From positions 15,762,374 to 15,826,373 of the forward strand of contig NC_092014.1 of the NCBI RefSeq assembly GCF_042242105.1: a DNA stretch of 64,000 bases, read 5' to 3'. The position numbers and the translations under genes were made by a program. Positions 23,395 through 37,152 of this stretch are shown here, piece by piece. How positions within the stretch are numbered: the first letter of the stretch is position 1; each line of letters begins with the position of its first letter. This DNA is from Pempheris klunzingeri. Its lineage: Eukaryota; Chordata; Actinopteri; Acropomatiformes; Pempheridae. The notes beneath the pieces were generated by a model. That model had not been told where the DNA came from. It made no database searches and was given only the letters and a program-made list of their open reading frames with translations.

Positions 23395-26025
23395 ATGGGA
23401 GCGGTGCGAGTCAACAGGTAAGACAGGATGGAAATAAAACCATCTCAATTTCCAGAACTGCTTTATTGAAGAACAGAAAATATATATTTCACATGGGGAA
23501 AATAATGTTCATTCATGATTGACTGCAATATTGAAAACATCTGTACCCCATTCTAAGTCACTTTTTAAAAAGGATTTAATAAATCATGAACTAACACTCA
23601 ATAGACAAAGTGTAAGAAATTATTTAGAGCAACATTTGGATTGCTGGGTTGTGAAAAATGGACTCATCAGATAGAACCTCTAACAGACCATTTAACCTCT
23701 GACTTCCTGGAAAATGGCGTCAGAGCATTTGCATGACAAACTAATTTATTAACAATTAATTAACATGGACAACTACTGACTGGATGGATCATCTTAAAAA
23801 CCCAACATGAAGATGGCTGACCAACTTTTGTTGGTAAACCCCTATGAGTTTCAATGTGTATCAGTGTGTGTAACTGAAGAGTTGATGGTTTATTACCCTT
23901 TATAAATAACTTATAAACTATTTATTTATTTATATTTGCTAGGGATGATGCAATTTAACATTCCAATACAGAGCATGAAACTGATATTATACATGTGTTC
24001 ATATACAGACTTTATAATTATTGCTAATTTTGTGTAGTTAAAATATACAGATGTTATAATCATAATGACATTACACTGCACGTATGGAATTACAATAAAA
24101 TACACAAACCACCGTACACAAAAACACATTGACCACACACCAATAGTGATCCAGAGTACAATTAGCTATGAGTACAGCTCTGTTTTGCTTTTAGCCAGCA
24201 CTTTGCCTTTGTTGTGGATGATTTTATATCTGAAATAAATTTGATTTCAGTTGGTAATGCGTTCCCTTTGTCCCTTTTATATATATGAAAATGATATTTT
24301 AAGTGTCATTCACCAAGATGTCCATGGCTTGACTTTTAATACAACAAGAGATTAATAGTTTAATTTTCTCCACTCTGTTCTTCCAGATACAGCATCGTTT
24401 CCACAGATGAAGATGCCCTGAAGATCTCCAGCCTGGGCCTCCACAATGGCCACAGCCCTCTCACTCAGCAGACACTGTCGGGGGCTTGTATGCGGGGTGA
24501 AGACGGAGGAGGAGAGTGTCCAGGAAGTGATGAGGGAAGAGGGGCTTTGTCTTTGAGGGTGACAAATGAGCCCATTGTACACAACAGCTGCCGTGCTTCA
24601 CCCTCATGCCGTCTGGGCCTGGATCTGGACACCGGCCGCCTGCGCAGCCGCTTTGTGAAGAAGAACGGTCAGTGTAATGTGGTGTTCAACAACATGGAGG
24701 ATAAGCCACGACGTTACTTGGCAGACATTTTCACCACCTGTGTGGACATACGTTGGCGCTACCTGCTGCTCATTTTCACCACCACCTTCCTTCTGTCTTG
24801 GCTGCTATTTGGCCTGGTCTTCTGGGGGGTGGCGCTCGCTCATGGAGACTTTAACCTTCGCATTCCTGTGAAGGAAGGGGACTCTCGAAGCAACATAGAG
24901 GAAGGAAAGGACGAATGGCGGCCATGCATTCTCCACATTCAGGGTTTCATTGGGGCATTCCTCTTTTCCATAGAGACCCAGACCACCATTGGATACGGTT
25001 TCCGGTGTGTCACTGAAGAGTGCCCAGTCGCTGTGGTGACTGTGGTGGTCCAGTCCATCGTGGGCTGCATTATTGACTCCTTCATGATTGGAACCATCAT
25101 GGCAAAGATGGTGCGGCCCAAGAAACGGGCACAGACCTTGCTGTTCTCGCATCATGCCGTCATCGCTCTGCGAGATGGTAAGCTGTGCCTCATGTGGCGT
25201 TTAGGGAACATGCGCAAGAGCCACATTGTTGAAGCCCATGTGCGTGCTCAGCTCATCAAGCCGCATGTGACGGCGGAGGGCGAGTACCTCCCTTTGGAGC
25301 AAACAGACATTGATGTCGGCTATGACGATGGGCTGGATCGGCTGTTTCTGGTGTCACCGCTGGTGGTGGTCCATGAGATCAACAAGAATAGTCCTCTGTA
25401 TAACCTGAGCCGCGCCAATTTGCTGAAGGAGGACTTTGAGATTGTGGTCATCCTGGAGGGGATGGTGGAGGCCACAGCTATGACCACTCAGGCCCGCAGC
25501 TCCTACTTGGCCAAGGAGATCATGTGGGGTCACCGCTTTGAGCCTGTGGTCTTCGAGAAGGGTGACCGCTACCAGGTGGACTACTCTCGCTTCCATAAGA
25601 CCTACGAAGTGCCATCTACGCCTCACTGCAGTGCCAGGGAACTGAGCCAGATAACGAGTCGTGATGGGCAGTCCTCATCCTCCAGCTCGAATTATTCCCG
25701 ATCTCCATCACCGTTTGCACCGAGGTCCGCCCGCCACCTACTGGGTCCTCACTCCCCCAGTGCTTTCTGTTATGAGAACGAGGTAGCTTTGTGCTGCGGG
25801 GACGACGAGGATGAGGAGGATGTGAAAGAGGAGGCGGGAGGCCTGAATGTAAGAAGTGACAGAGAGGTAAAGATGAGAGATGACATTCACTTGGGTTTCA
25901 AAGAGACATTTGTGGAAGAGCAGACGGTGGAGATGCTTTGCGTGCTGGACACAGAGAATCAGATCAGCCTTGACAGACTGCAGCCCACCCTACCTTTATA
26001 CATCAGCAGAGAGTCGGGGGTTTAA
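23395..26025 (+). CDS. kcnj4: Inward-rectifier potassium channel Kir2.3-like (kcnj4), two coding exons, 553 aa
   Basis: Forms a tetrameric plasma-membrane K+ channel that sets resting potential (family knowledge). Coding exons are 23395-23417 and 24387-26025, spliced within an Arg codon (AG|A) at GTAAGA and TTCCAG. The start [13 protein letters not shown] matches the Kir2 N-terminus and has good Kozak context; in-frame ATGs at 23326 and 23380 are weaker. Seen in order: [11 protein letters not shown] at 96-106, TM1 about 131-157, pore helix with TIGYGF at 208-213, TM2 about 222-248 including the rectification-type Asp D238, the cytoplasmic Kir domain, the ER-export motif FCYENE, and a C-terminal class I PDZ ligand (ESGV). 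[17 protein letters not shown] and the long TM1-pore loop favour Kir2.3 over Kir2.1/2.2, as does nearby sox10. It is longer than human KCNJ4 (445 aa): about 50 extra residues precede RFVKK and the C-tail is extended with an acidic run. Confidence 0.88.
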
Positions 26026-26900
26026 TCGATGGTAATGGCTACCCTTCCATTTGTTTCCTCTCGTTGTCTGTGTGCATCCAACCAAAGTATTGAACCAGTG
26101 TGAAAAAATAAAAGATGGAGGACACAATTTAAACTGTAAAGACGAGGGAAAAGTGGGGGTTATTCTTTGCAGTTGTCACAAAATCCACTCAGCTTTAGCT
26201 CATAACTTGCTCTGGTTTCAGGTATTGTGCACTTTCACTTGTAACATCAGCATCTAGTTGACGCACATCTACTTTCAAACATGGCGACAGGGTATTACTC
26301 TCAGATCATGAGGTATCTTGAAATGAGGCATCTTTATTGCTTTCTTGTTTTATTCAGTATGACAGTGTATGATCTACAGTTGAGTCAAGCTTTTTGTTCT
26401 TGATTTCCATTCACTTTTTTGTAAATATGATATACTTTTGTTTTCATTCTAAAATGATTATGCATCATACACAGATAAATGTCTTGAGAGAAAGATCTAT
26501 TTATTTTAAAGGAAGCATGGCACAAATGCTCAACTTCAACTCACTTATTTTCTCTGTGTAAAAATAAATGATTACTGTATTTTGAACTTCTGTCTTTCTG
26601 CCTGAGTTCTGTTACTTTTCCACATTTAATAAATAGGGTATTTGGTTTTTCAAAAGCTATCAGTTTATTCCATGATAGACGTTCAAATGAATTAAATTCT
26701 GAACCTTGAAATTGAAATCAAACGGTAGTCAAGCATGTACAGACGAAGAACAAGCACTTTATTCTTACTTTTATCAATAGATGCAAACACTTTGCAACAG
26801 TATGTTGTTTTGTATGAATGAAGCACCTAATAAACAACAGTATGTACTGTTAATGCTCGAATTGTCTCTGTTGAGTCTCTATTGCACCTTTTCTCAGTGG
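26026..26900 (+). other. Probable 3' untranslated region of kcnj4
   Basis: AT-rich sequence after the stop with several possible polyadenylation signals, including AATAAA near 26108, 26564, 26628 and 26829. The true end cannot be fixed from sequence alone. Confidence 0.4.
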
Positions 26901-26979
26901 TTTAACAGCCCATTGTAATTACCACACGTGTTTTATTCGTTTTGACTCTGGATCAAAACATGGGTGGGAGCTCTTTCAC

Positions 26980-27535
26980 TCTGACAAGCATGGCTAAAAG
27001 CAATAGCTGGTCCACCCCTTTGGCCGAGACTGAAAATGTCTTAACAACTGGACTGATTGTCACGAAGCTTTCATTCATGATTTGCAGACGATGTATCATA
27101 ATGACTTTGATGATCCTATATCATTGAGTGCCACGACATGGTTGAGTGAAATATCTCTGTTGGAGTTTAACTATTGGACGGATTGCCATGAAATTTGGTA
27201 CAAACATACATATTTCCCTCCGGATGAAATGTGACAACACTGTTCCTTATGTTTTCATTTAGCTGCATCATCAGATCAAAATTTTAATTTATCCAATACT
27301 TTGGTTTACTTTACTTTGGCCTCAACTGTACTTTATTTTATTTGGTGCTCATCGGAACATGTTAGCACGCTAACACACTAAATGAAGATGTTAAACATGG
27401 TAAACATTATACCTGTTAAACATCAGCGTGTTAGCATAGTGCACATGTGAGCCTGTCAGCATGCAGATGTTAGCTCAAAGCCTCACAGACCTGCAAACAT
27501 GGCTGCTGAGTTTGACTATTGTTGATAGTTTGTCA
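26980..27535 (+). repeat. Dispersed teleost repeat (family A), long copy
   Basis: Contains GCCATGAAATTTGGTACAAA and, further on, GTTAGCATAGTGCACATGTG and GATGTTAGCTCAAAGC, motifs I know from a very common teleost repeat. Antisense pieces occur at 1254-1405 and 54390-54680. No open frame. Confidence 0.6.
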
Positions 27536-29696
27536 GGAGCCTGCACCTTTCAAATACAATATCATGTAATTGTGTGGTTCTCCATCATGAGGCGGTTAGG
27601 AATAGAAGTGGCAGTGTGAGGTGAAAATGTTTCAACAAAAACGAGGAAAGAGTGGGGGGAAATAACAGAAAGAAACCAGAGGTTATAAATATTTTTAATA
27701 AAACTGTTTTGGGTGTTAGTGACACAGGCCTCTGCAGTATGCTGTGTTTTGCCCTACGGCGACTAAACAGTTTAATTCAACTCTAGACACAAGGACAAAC
27801 ATTGCAGCCCTCATCTAACTCTCTTACATAGGGATATACCTGAGGAGTAAGTGCAACAATGCAAGTCTTCAATGACCCAAATACAATCATTTCTGTCTGG
27901 TTGTGTCTCAAGACAAAAGTCCCAGAGAGTGAAGGACAGATATAAATAGTTGAAACACAAGTTAGTGGCACATGACACAGACAAACTAGGCTGAAAGGTG
28001 AGATGCTTTGGGAGGAATAAGAGGGTCAAAGCGAGAGGTGGAAACAGAAGCAGAGGCACTCACCACATAAAGACCATCAGGAGGCACTGAAGTCCATCCA
28101 GCTGTCATGTAGAGGGCCGTGCTTCTGGCTGCTGTGCTAGCTCCCCCATGTGGTTGAGTGGTGACATCACAGTGAGGTTATTCTGCCCTGTTTGGTATGT
28201 GACTGGTATTAAGATTATACCAGTTTCAAGAGGTTTTACCTGGTATTACTCTAATTAATGGGCAGTTAGTGTGGTAGTCCATCCAAACACTTATGTCTCT
28301 TATGTCTGCCTGAAGGCCACTAAATGTGTTTCCTTCGTTTATTCGTAGAAAACAGAAGAAAAAAACAACAACAATAAATTTGCAACAGAAAACGAAGTCG
28401 ATCACATTTTAAAACCTCTAATCTTACCCTTTATGATAAATTACTGCATAGTTTTTTATCTCTTCAGGCTCCAAACTGTTATCCAGTATACAATTTGAGA
28501 GGTTTAGATGGCAAAAGCACATAAGCGACTGGTGATGGGATGTCGCAAGCAGGCACGAACTTTGTTTTATGGAGTCACAAGTCATAAAAATTGTGCTCCG
28601 GGATATAAACCCAAAGATAGCCTTTTTTATCAAATCAAATCATAATTTTGAATTAAGGGAGTTGATGGGTAGGGATGTTGTCTTCCTTTGGATTTGCAAT
28701 ATTATATATATAATATATTTTTTCTTTATGTACTCTATCGGAGGATAGGCTCACATTATTTCTTAGACTACTCACACACAGGGCCTTTTTAGTACTTCTG
28801 ATATGCATACTCATGTAGAGGTAGACATGACTACCTGGAAGAAAACCCCAGAATTTTTTGCTGTGAGGTTACAATACTAACCTCTGAGGCACCGTTCCTC
28901 ATTAACATGATTGATAATTAGGGCAATGTCATGCTCTAATTCTCCTCCTGCTGCTCCTTTTTGCCCTCTTAAAAATTTACAATCCTCACAAGACCAAAAC
29001 AAGGTGACAACTTCTTGGCTCAAGTCACTTTGCATGATAGGTAAACAGTCACAGGGAAACTCCCTCCATCATCCTCCTGTCCTGTAATTTAATCAACTGA
29101 TCTTTGATTTGGTTAAATGTCGTCTCCTGTCCGCTCTAACAAGCCATTTCCCCTCTGTGCAATCTACCTCCCCTCCTGCTGTCATCCCATCCTTCTCTCC
29201 CCGGCAGTTTTCTGATGCTGGTTAATTAACCGGACCGTCACACCCCCCTGTCATCAGCATCAGTGAGGGAGAGCAGCTGGGCGACCTCTGTGACCTCTGT
29301 TAAGGCTGCTAATGGCTGACTAGGGTCTTCACTAATAAGATGGTGTGTGTTCATCTTCATGTAGGTTAAGTGTGCGTGTGTGTGCGTGCTTTCATGTGTG
29401 TGACACCCTGTATATCTGCCTGCCCTCTCTGGCCTCACTGGCTTTTTGTGGCCTCGGGCTGTGTGACCAGAGCCGGTGACAGTGTGTGTGCTCAGCAGGG
29501 GACAGTATTTAGGTACTGGGAGCTGTGGCCAGAGGATCTTTGATTCCATAATGAGCCGTTCTGTGTTGTGGAGCTGTGAAGCAGCTCGCTGGGGGGACAG
29601 AGGGGCATTGTGTGCTGCTCACCATGTCTCAGCTCAGCAGAGGAGGCCTGACTGAACCAGGCTGGGAAGCACCACAGGGCAAACATCTTCTGGATC

Positions 29697-29756
29697 TGTC
29701 TGTCTGTCTGTCTGCCTGCCTGCCTGCCTGCCTGTCTGTCTGTCTGTCTGTCTGTA
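29697..29756. repeat. Tetranucleotide microsatellite (CTGT)n(CTGC)n(CTGT)n
   Basis: About 15 tandem 4-bp units, with a central block of CTGC/CCTG units between blocks of CTGT. No gene around it. Confidence 0.9.
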
Positions 29757-31574
29757 AAGCATTTCTATTGCAGGCTGCCATCAGTGTACACATTTCAATA
29801 GCTACACTGTGGCTCATGATGTTTATTTAATAAAAATAAATGTCCACCTGATCTTTGTGTCTAAGATGCTGAGCTCGTAATTACAACATCTCTGTTTTGA
29901 GCTTTGGTGGGGATCTTTGTTGTGTGTCAACCCTCCTCTGCCGTTTGCTATCAAATGAAGGCAAAGATGCCTCCCAAAATACTCTAATCAGTCTCATCAA
30001 CAATAGATAGTGTAATAGAATTTAGTCCAAGATTGCATTATCAAGCGGTCAATGGAGGAAACTCTTTATCTTTATAATATTTGCAATATGCATCACTGAA
30101 ACACAATATCAACTGACTTTAGAGGTATAGATGGACATTTTAGGATATTATTTTATTTGTCAACCTTCTGTAAAACCACAACATGATGTTTTTGCACTTG
30201 AATAAATCAAATGAACCAACAAACAAGATAAAGTGTCTAAATCTTCTGAGCTTTAGAGGTGCTGGTACGTGGATTTTGTTACCTTTGGAGAGAGCCAGGC
30301 CTTCAGTCTTCATGCTAAGCTAAGCTAACTGGCTGCAGACTGTAGCCTCTTATGTAATGGACAGACATGAGAGTGGTATAAATCCTATCATTTAACTTGC
30401 CAGCTGCATAACTGTCTTTTGGTTTTCGTCTTGTGTATTTGTTATGTGACCCACATGAGCAGCCCACCAAGTCAAATGCATTACACTGACTTCGACTTGC
30501 CTTCCACTTGTCCGTCTGTCTATCTGCTCACCAACCAGTCTTACCACTCTGAGTGTTTGTGAGCCTGACCACCTGTCTGTGCTCCTCTCTGCCAGACCCT
30601 CTGGCAGCTTGTCTGTATGTACGTGCGGGCGATTTTTTTTTTTAGAAAATCTGACAAGTGGAAATCTTTGTGCCCTTTACAAGCTGTGTGACATTCATCT
30701 GCTATCGTCACATAGTGGAATTATTTGGTTGCTCATATTCATTCATGCCTTCAACAAAACAAAAAACAACAAAAAGAAGAAATCAGAATGACAGACCAGA
30801 GGAATGACATAAATCACCATATTTCTCACTCTCTACTCCCATCCATCTTTCTGTCTTGCTGTCTTTTATCTCTCCCTCCGCTCTGACAACAACAGACTCT
30901 TTCATGTAGTCATCTTTTCCTCAGACCCCTCAGGCTTTCTCCCTCTTTCTCTTTCGTTCACACAGACTAATTAAATGTTCTGAGGAGAACTCATGATTGG
31001 AGAGTCTGCACTACTTTCTCCCTGACTCATCTTGTCTCTCCCTCTCCGTCTCATAAAATCCGTATTTGAGATCTTGTTCTTTGATGGAATTTAAATGTTG
31101 TTTTAAAATCAAGACAGAGATGTTTCTGTTTTCATAAACAAAATAACTTTATTTGTGGTTTTAGATCAGTTTACGTCAAAGCAGATAAAATGTCTTACAT
31201 CAGATATATTTCCCTTTTTCTTTGAGGACAGCATGCATTGTTGACAGGTGAAATGTAAAGTCTTTAATAACAAGGGTGCATCTTATAGCTTCTTTTGGCC
31301 GAAGGGTAACAGACTGATGTTGCCTGTGCTTCACTTTATAAAGGTTGAAGTTACAAAGTGTTTCACAGGGGGAGGAAAAGGGGAAGGAGAAAAGGTGAGA
31401 ATTAGGTGTTCAACCCACAAAATAAAAGATATAAAATCAATAGAAAGCCAAAAAGCATATTAGTGAAGATCTAGAGTCCAACAAAGCACAAACATTGATA
31501 AACAGCAGTTTACGCCAACTGAATTCAACACATATTGTTGATGTTTTCGAACAAAGACTTCTGAATCAAACACA

Positions 31575-31865
31575 GTTTTGATCATCAAATAATTGTTTGT
31601 CATTTTTTCAAGCAAAAATTATGGATATAATTCCAAACATTATCTGGTTCCAGCATCTCAAAAGAGAGGATTTGCTGTTTTTTTTCTGTCTTTTATCATG
31701 AATATCCCTGCATGTTAGACTGTTGGCTGAACAAAACAACACATTTAAAGCTGTCAGCTGTTACTATTTTTTAACCATCCGAAGACTAAATGATGAATCG
31801 ATCGCTCAAAACAAAAATAACAGTCAGATTAATCAATAATGAAAAGAATCATCAGCTGCAGCCCT
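31575..31865 (-). repeat. Family C repeat copy, inverted
   Basis: Read on the minus strand it starts GGGCTGCAGCTGATGATTC, then TTTTCATTATTGATTAATC, matching the start of the copies at 15780 and 60903. The other end carries the TTTTTTCAAGCAAAAATT region seen in the same family. Confidence 0.6.
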
Positions 31866-34800
31866 GGTGTTATTTACAGGTCTTAAATGAAGCTGTCTGC
31901 AGCCTCTCATATGCAGAATTATATGCTCTCGCTTAATTGCTCAGCTGGACGCTGACTGAAGAGTTCACCTGGGTTCATCAGGTCTCACTCTACTCTTTAT
32001 TTTACTTGACTTTTGTTTGCTTTACTTTACTTTAATGTTGAGAAAAAGAATTAAAACATAAGTGAGAAGTTATACGACATAAGGAATGAAATCAACTCAA
32101 GGTGGTCTGTATAATAATCATGTTCCCACAGGTATAACAGGACAATTTCATATCTATATATTAGACGTACAAACATCACATCTGTAGATTGAATCTGACA
32201 GAAAAACAATATCACTGGAGTCGTATTCTTACAATGATGCGAGGAAACATTTCCTGCTTTGGTCCTTGCACCACTGCAGGGAAGAATTTTAACTGCAGCT
32301 AACAGGCGACACATATGCATGACTAAACAGCGTGCTGGCACGTATGACTGAGGGGCAAAATCGTCATAGAGTCACAATATGAATGCCACCATTGTCCGTG
32401 CCGCCATCATCATCATCTTCATCATCACCATCACACTCTGAGTATCAACATCCTCCTGCATCTGAATCAGAGCCACAAATCTGAGGTTTATTTCTTACTT
32501 TCTCAGGCTTTCTCTCACACCCCTGCTTTATTATAATGCTGTCCATGTGATCCTCATCTCCCCTTTTCATCAGTCCTACAAGTAATTTCTAAATGTCTTT
32601 CTTTATCTCTCTGCTGTTCGTTTTCTTTTCCTCCATTTCTCTCCTAAGACTGGAGTTATGGCAGAGAGATGCGGACACAGCAAACCACTGAACAATAGGC
32701 CATTCATGATGCCCTGCAATGCAATGATGATCCTGCTCTGCCCTCCACCCCCCACCCTGCACCAGCCTCCACAGCTGCACAGGAATGTGGTCCAACAAGT
32801 TACCCGCCCCCCCTCCTCTCCCCTGCCGCCGCCACCACCATCGCTACCACCACCACCACCTCACCAGTGCTGCCGCCATCGCAACCGAAGCCCCTCTCTC
32901 CCAAATAAAAGAGACGAAGAAGGCAAGAAACTATAGAGGGGGGAAACTCTGCAGACGGAGCACAAAGAGAGGATTCATGGTCGGTCACATACACTCCCAG
33001 AGAAAAAAGAGGGGGACCTATTTAAGTGTGGTGCAGCTGCACTAATTTACTGGGTGAAAATGGGTGAAAAAGGAGTGGCAGAGGTCAGATAGCAGAATCA
33101 TTTTTTAGTCATCCCCATGGATGGTGTGTCACTGCATCATCAACACTTACAAAGTCTGCATGATGGATAAATCCAGTGATAAATCCGTTAAAACACCTGC
33201 AGCCCTTGGTGTGATGAATCCACCAATTTGTTCCAAGCATAATTTCAAAGTAAGAGTAAGGGATTTTGAGCCCCTCCCTGTGTTCTCTCTCTCTCTACAG
33301 CAGGCAACTTAACTTTGCTCCTAAGCAGCTGAAACCTTGTTCTTCACACATTTTTCGATCCATGTGTAAATACTTTAGATGACATCTAGCCCTGATGTTA
33401 CAGCAAGTTCCTGCGTGATCCTCAGTTATCACTGAATGTTCAAAGCCCCTGAGGTGGTAGAAACGCTGTCTCCCTTTTCTGATGATATGTCATTAGATCA
33501 CTGCACGGGTCACAGATGTAACAGTACAGTGTGAAAGTCCGAGTCAAACTATTTGAGTCACATGAGCTTCAGTTTTATTGATAGTCTAGCTTCAGAGCTG
33601 GAATTCCCCGAGCAAAACCACTGGCCTCAACTGTATTTCACACAAGCACTGAGAGGAAACAGCATTTATGAATTAACCACGGTAGTTTTCACAAAGCAAG
33701 AGGACGCAGAGGAAACCCAAAGCATGAGACAAGCCCTTGAATTTACAGATTCAGTCTAACAGCAGCATTTTAGGATGGAATCTGAAGCTGGGAAAGAAGA
33801 AAAACATGCCTCTGCACCCGTCCTCGCTTTTTCTGACATATAATTTCAGATGCTTTTGTCAAGTTCGTCATCATTCGGAACAAATGATGCCATTCATTTC
33901 GGGCCCAATGTGCCTATTGACATGGGAATGAATGCTTTCCACCAATTATACATCAGTTTAATGCAGAATGTGACCCAGCATGTGAATATTTGACCGCTGT
34001 GCATGCTTCCCTTATCTGCATCCCTCTCACACTCTCACACACACTTTCTGCATCTCTCTGTTTTTCTCTCCTTTGCCTTTTTCTCTCCATCCATCGTCAG
34101 ATTTCAGGAATTTCCCCTGGGAGTTGTTCAAGTATTAAGGCCAGAACAAAAAGGACTGCTCGCTCTCTTTTCCTTCCTCTCCTGCTGTCTCTCTCCTTCC
34201 ACCACGTGATCACCTAATTCTCTATCCGAAAACATCTGCAACAAACTGTTCCTCAGAAGCAAACGTGTCCACCCTCAACTCACTCGGACTCTGTTTCATC
34301 CCGATCGCACACATGAAAAGACGTGTGCACCTGAAGGCTGACTCTTTAACCCCCCTGCTGATCATGATCTTTGACCTTCCTGATGATCATGAGACCTTGT
34401 CCTCCCATCCTCTCCCCGCTCTCCCCCAGGAGCCGCAGGAAACGGGCTCTTGTGACCCAGTGGTCTGTGCAGCCATGGAGAGGCCTATTACTGCAGTCAC
34501 ATGGCAGGTTAGCGAAGGGACTGATGCGACCATGTGAGCTCTATTTTCTAACAAGTTACAGCTTCCCCCGGGGCCCATGATGGTTTTACACAGGACACAG
34601 AAAATGCCTGAACATACATGGCAGACTTAGAGCTGTTCTTTACAATTTTCTTCATTTGCTATTTTTGTTTGTTTTATCTGTACAGATGAACTGAATCAGC
34701 TTAGAGATGAAAAGGCTTTGATGAGTATTCACAAATTGTTGCACTTCCTATAAAACAAGGTGGCTACATATCTTAAAATAAAAGGAACGTTTGCTTTTTA

Positions 34801-37120
34801 GCCCTGATATCATCAGGATGTGACATCTAACCTGTCAAAGCTGTTAAAAAAAGATAGAAAAAGAGAAGCTGTTTAAAACTTCTAAAGCAAAATTCAACAA
34901 TTGTAAAAATGTGAAAAACACCAGTTTGATTGTTAAAATCTTACAGTGAAGCAAAAAATTTCAAACTCTCAAACAAAGATATGTAAGGGTTATCAATGAG
35001 ATATAAGAGTTAGTTAGTGCTCATGTTATCACTACAGGCTCTAAGCCTAAAGAGTTTGACATCCACTTTCTCATCTTACAAAGTTTTAAACTGTCCAGTT
35101 TCACGTTTGAAGTCCATGATTTGTTTTTTTTCTTAAACAGTCATAAAAATAGACAGTTAGAGGAAGGAAAACATGTGGAAAATTAAAAGTGATATGAAAT
35201 TGAAATATTTCAAAGACAAGTATCTTGAAATTAGACACACAGCACAGATTAGAGATAAACTGATCAGAGATAAACAAGAACAAAAGAGCTGCAAGCAAAC
35301 ACGGAGGAAGAGACAATCAAGAAACCACACAGACTATTTATGAAAGTTAACATCTTCGAACTTTTTCGTCTATAGTGCAACGAAAATATAAATCGACCTT
35401 CAGAGGTGTTCAACATTTGTCTGAGGCCTCATGCGAGTTCACTGTTAATAAAACAAAAGAGCAAGACGCGCACCACTGAAGCCTTCAGTTTCATTCGTTA
35501 AATTGAAATTAAATTTGATGCATAGAATAACATTGACTTTTCATAATAACGGACAGGACTTCATTAAACATCGAATATCTCGTTTAGACAATAATTCAAA
35601 GGCCAACACGCTTTCCTCTCTGCTGCTTGTTCGACTGTCACTAGTTATTTAATTATATCATGTACATTAATGATAGATACAGTGCTGTCATACTTAATGT
35701 AATGAAAAGCTTATATAGCTAAAGTTTTACGTTTCAGGACATGTCAATACAATGAGGAAACAGAAAACTACTAAATACTTCGTTAAAATATTTTGTCTTA
35801 GATCGAAACATTTGATCATTTAGCATTTTACGCACACATAATAAAAAAAAAAAAAAGACAAACAGAATTTGGCCTAAAAACACACATTATTATTACACAA
35901 CTGATACTTTCAAAAACAGAGGCTGCACATTATTGTTTTCATCCTATTCTGTAAGATGTCAACACGTCACTTTCGAAATCTCCTCTTCTGAACGCGCTTT
36001 ATTTGATTTCTTTTATCACAAACCGGACGAATTTGAAATCCCCATAATTCCAAGTGTGAAATTCAACTTTGAAAGACATCAAAGTGGACATTTTTACAGC
36101 AGCAATTAAATAACCACCGCGGGAAAGGAAAATGTCTCAGTCCTCCCGAGTTGGGCATTATATCGACTCAATAGTGAGGCGAAAGGAAATCATTTTTAAT
36201 GACCTGAAATTACAAAGAAGCCTTGTCAGGATGTTTTAATAACCTATAACCATTCATCATATCCAGGAGATGAAACACAGCAGCCTATTAACAACATATT
36301 AAAGAGGGAAATGATTATGAAAATGATTAAATGTCGCTTTTTTTTTTTTTTTTTTTGCAGTAAGGACATCCTAACCATCTAAAAGCCACCTTGCTCAGTC
36401 TACCAGACTCCCTGGGGGGCCATGCTCATCCAGCGGCACTAAGCAAACACTCTCAGCAAAACCGCAGTCTGGTCTGCACAAACCGCAGAAACGACGCGCA
36501 CATTTGAGACACTTTCCTGCAAAGCAACAAGCAACAATCCCCTCGCATGCAGGCAAAAACACTCACATCACAAGCCTCGGAGGCCTCATGCAGGATCCCA
36601 GCGCTGCCGGTGGGTCGGTGGGGTGCAGCGTGTAGGTGTACCCCCCTCCCCCACCCCCACCACTCCACCCGCAAACCCGTCACCCTCTCATCCGCAAACA
36701 CAGCCCCCCTACCATCAGCACCTCCGAGGCCCAGATCCAGGTGCTGTCGAGAGTATTTAGAGGTAGAAAAGTGTCGCAGCGGGAGAAACAGAGAGATCCA
36801 TGATGTGTCCCGTCTGCTGCAGAGTATTTTCTATGTGTGCGCGACTGGTGTCTATGCTCGGACATAAGGGGAGAAAGACGCACACATCGCTCTCTGTTAT
36901 CAATTTTTTCCATGTTTGCAGCACAAAACTGCTTTTTGTTCCCCATTTTTTCATTTACGAGGGTTAATGGATAGAGGCTTGGGCGTTTGATCACATGGCT
37001 ACAATTCACCTGAGATGGAGACAAAGAGAGCAAAGAGAGAGGAGAGAGAGAGAGGCAGAAAACTGAGAGTCAGCCTCAACATGAGAGGCAACGGACACAC
37101 AGGGGTTATTGTTGCATTCA

Positions 37121-37152
<32 letters not shown>

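Noticed and set aside
24352..25626. Antisense open frames across the kcnj4 main exon
   Set aside because: Mirror frames of a GC-rich coding exon. The plus-strand frame encodes an unmistakable Kir channel.
23395..26025. kcnj2 or kcnj12 (Kir2.1/Kir2.2) as the channel identity
   Set aside because: The N-terminal head looks Kir2.1/2.2-like, but [20 protein letters not shown] and the long extracellular loop fit Kir2.3 better, and sox10 is a neighbour. Not fully excluded.
29697..29756. Tandem units as a CRISPR-like array
   Set aside because: Simple 4-bp microsatellite without spacers, in a vertebrate genome.
34265..34580. Overlapping 69-90 codon frames on both strands
   Set aside because: Open in several frames because of C-rich composition, with no promoter or splice signals.
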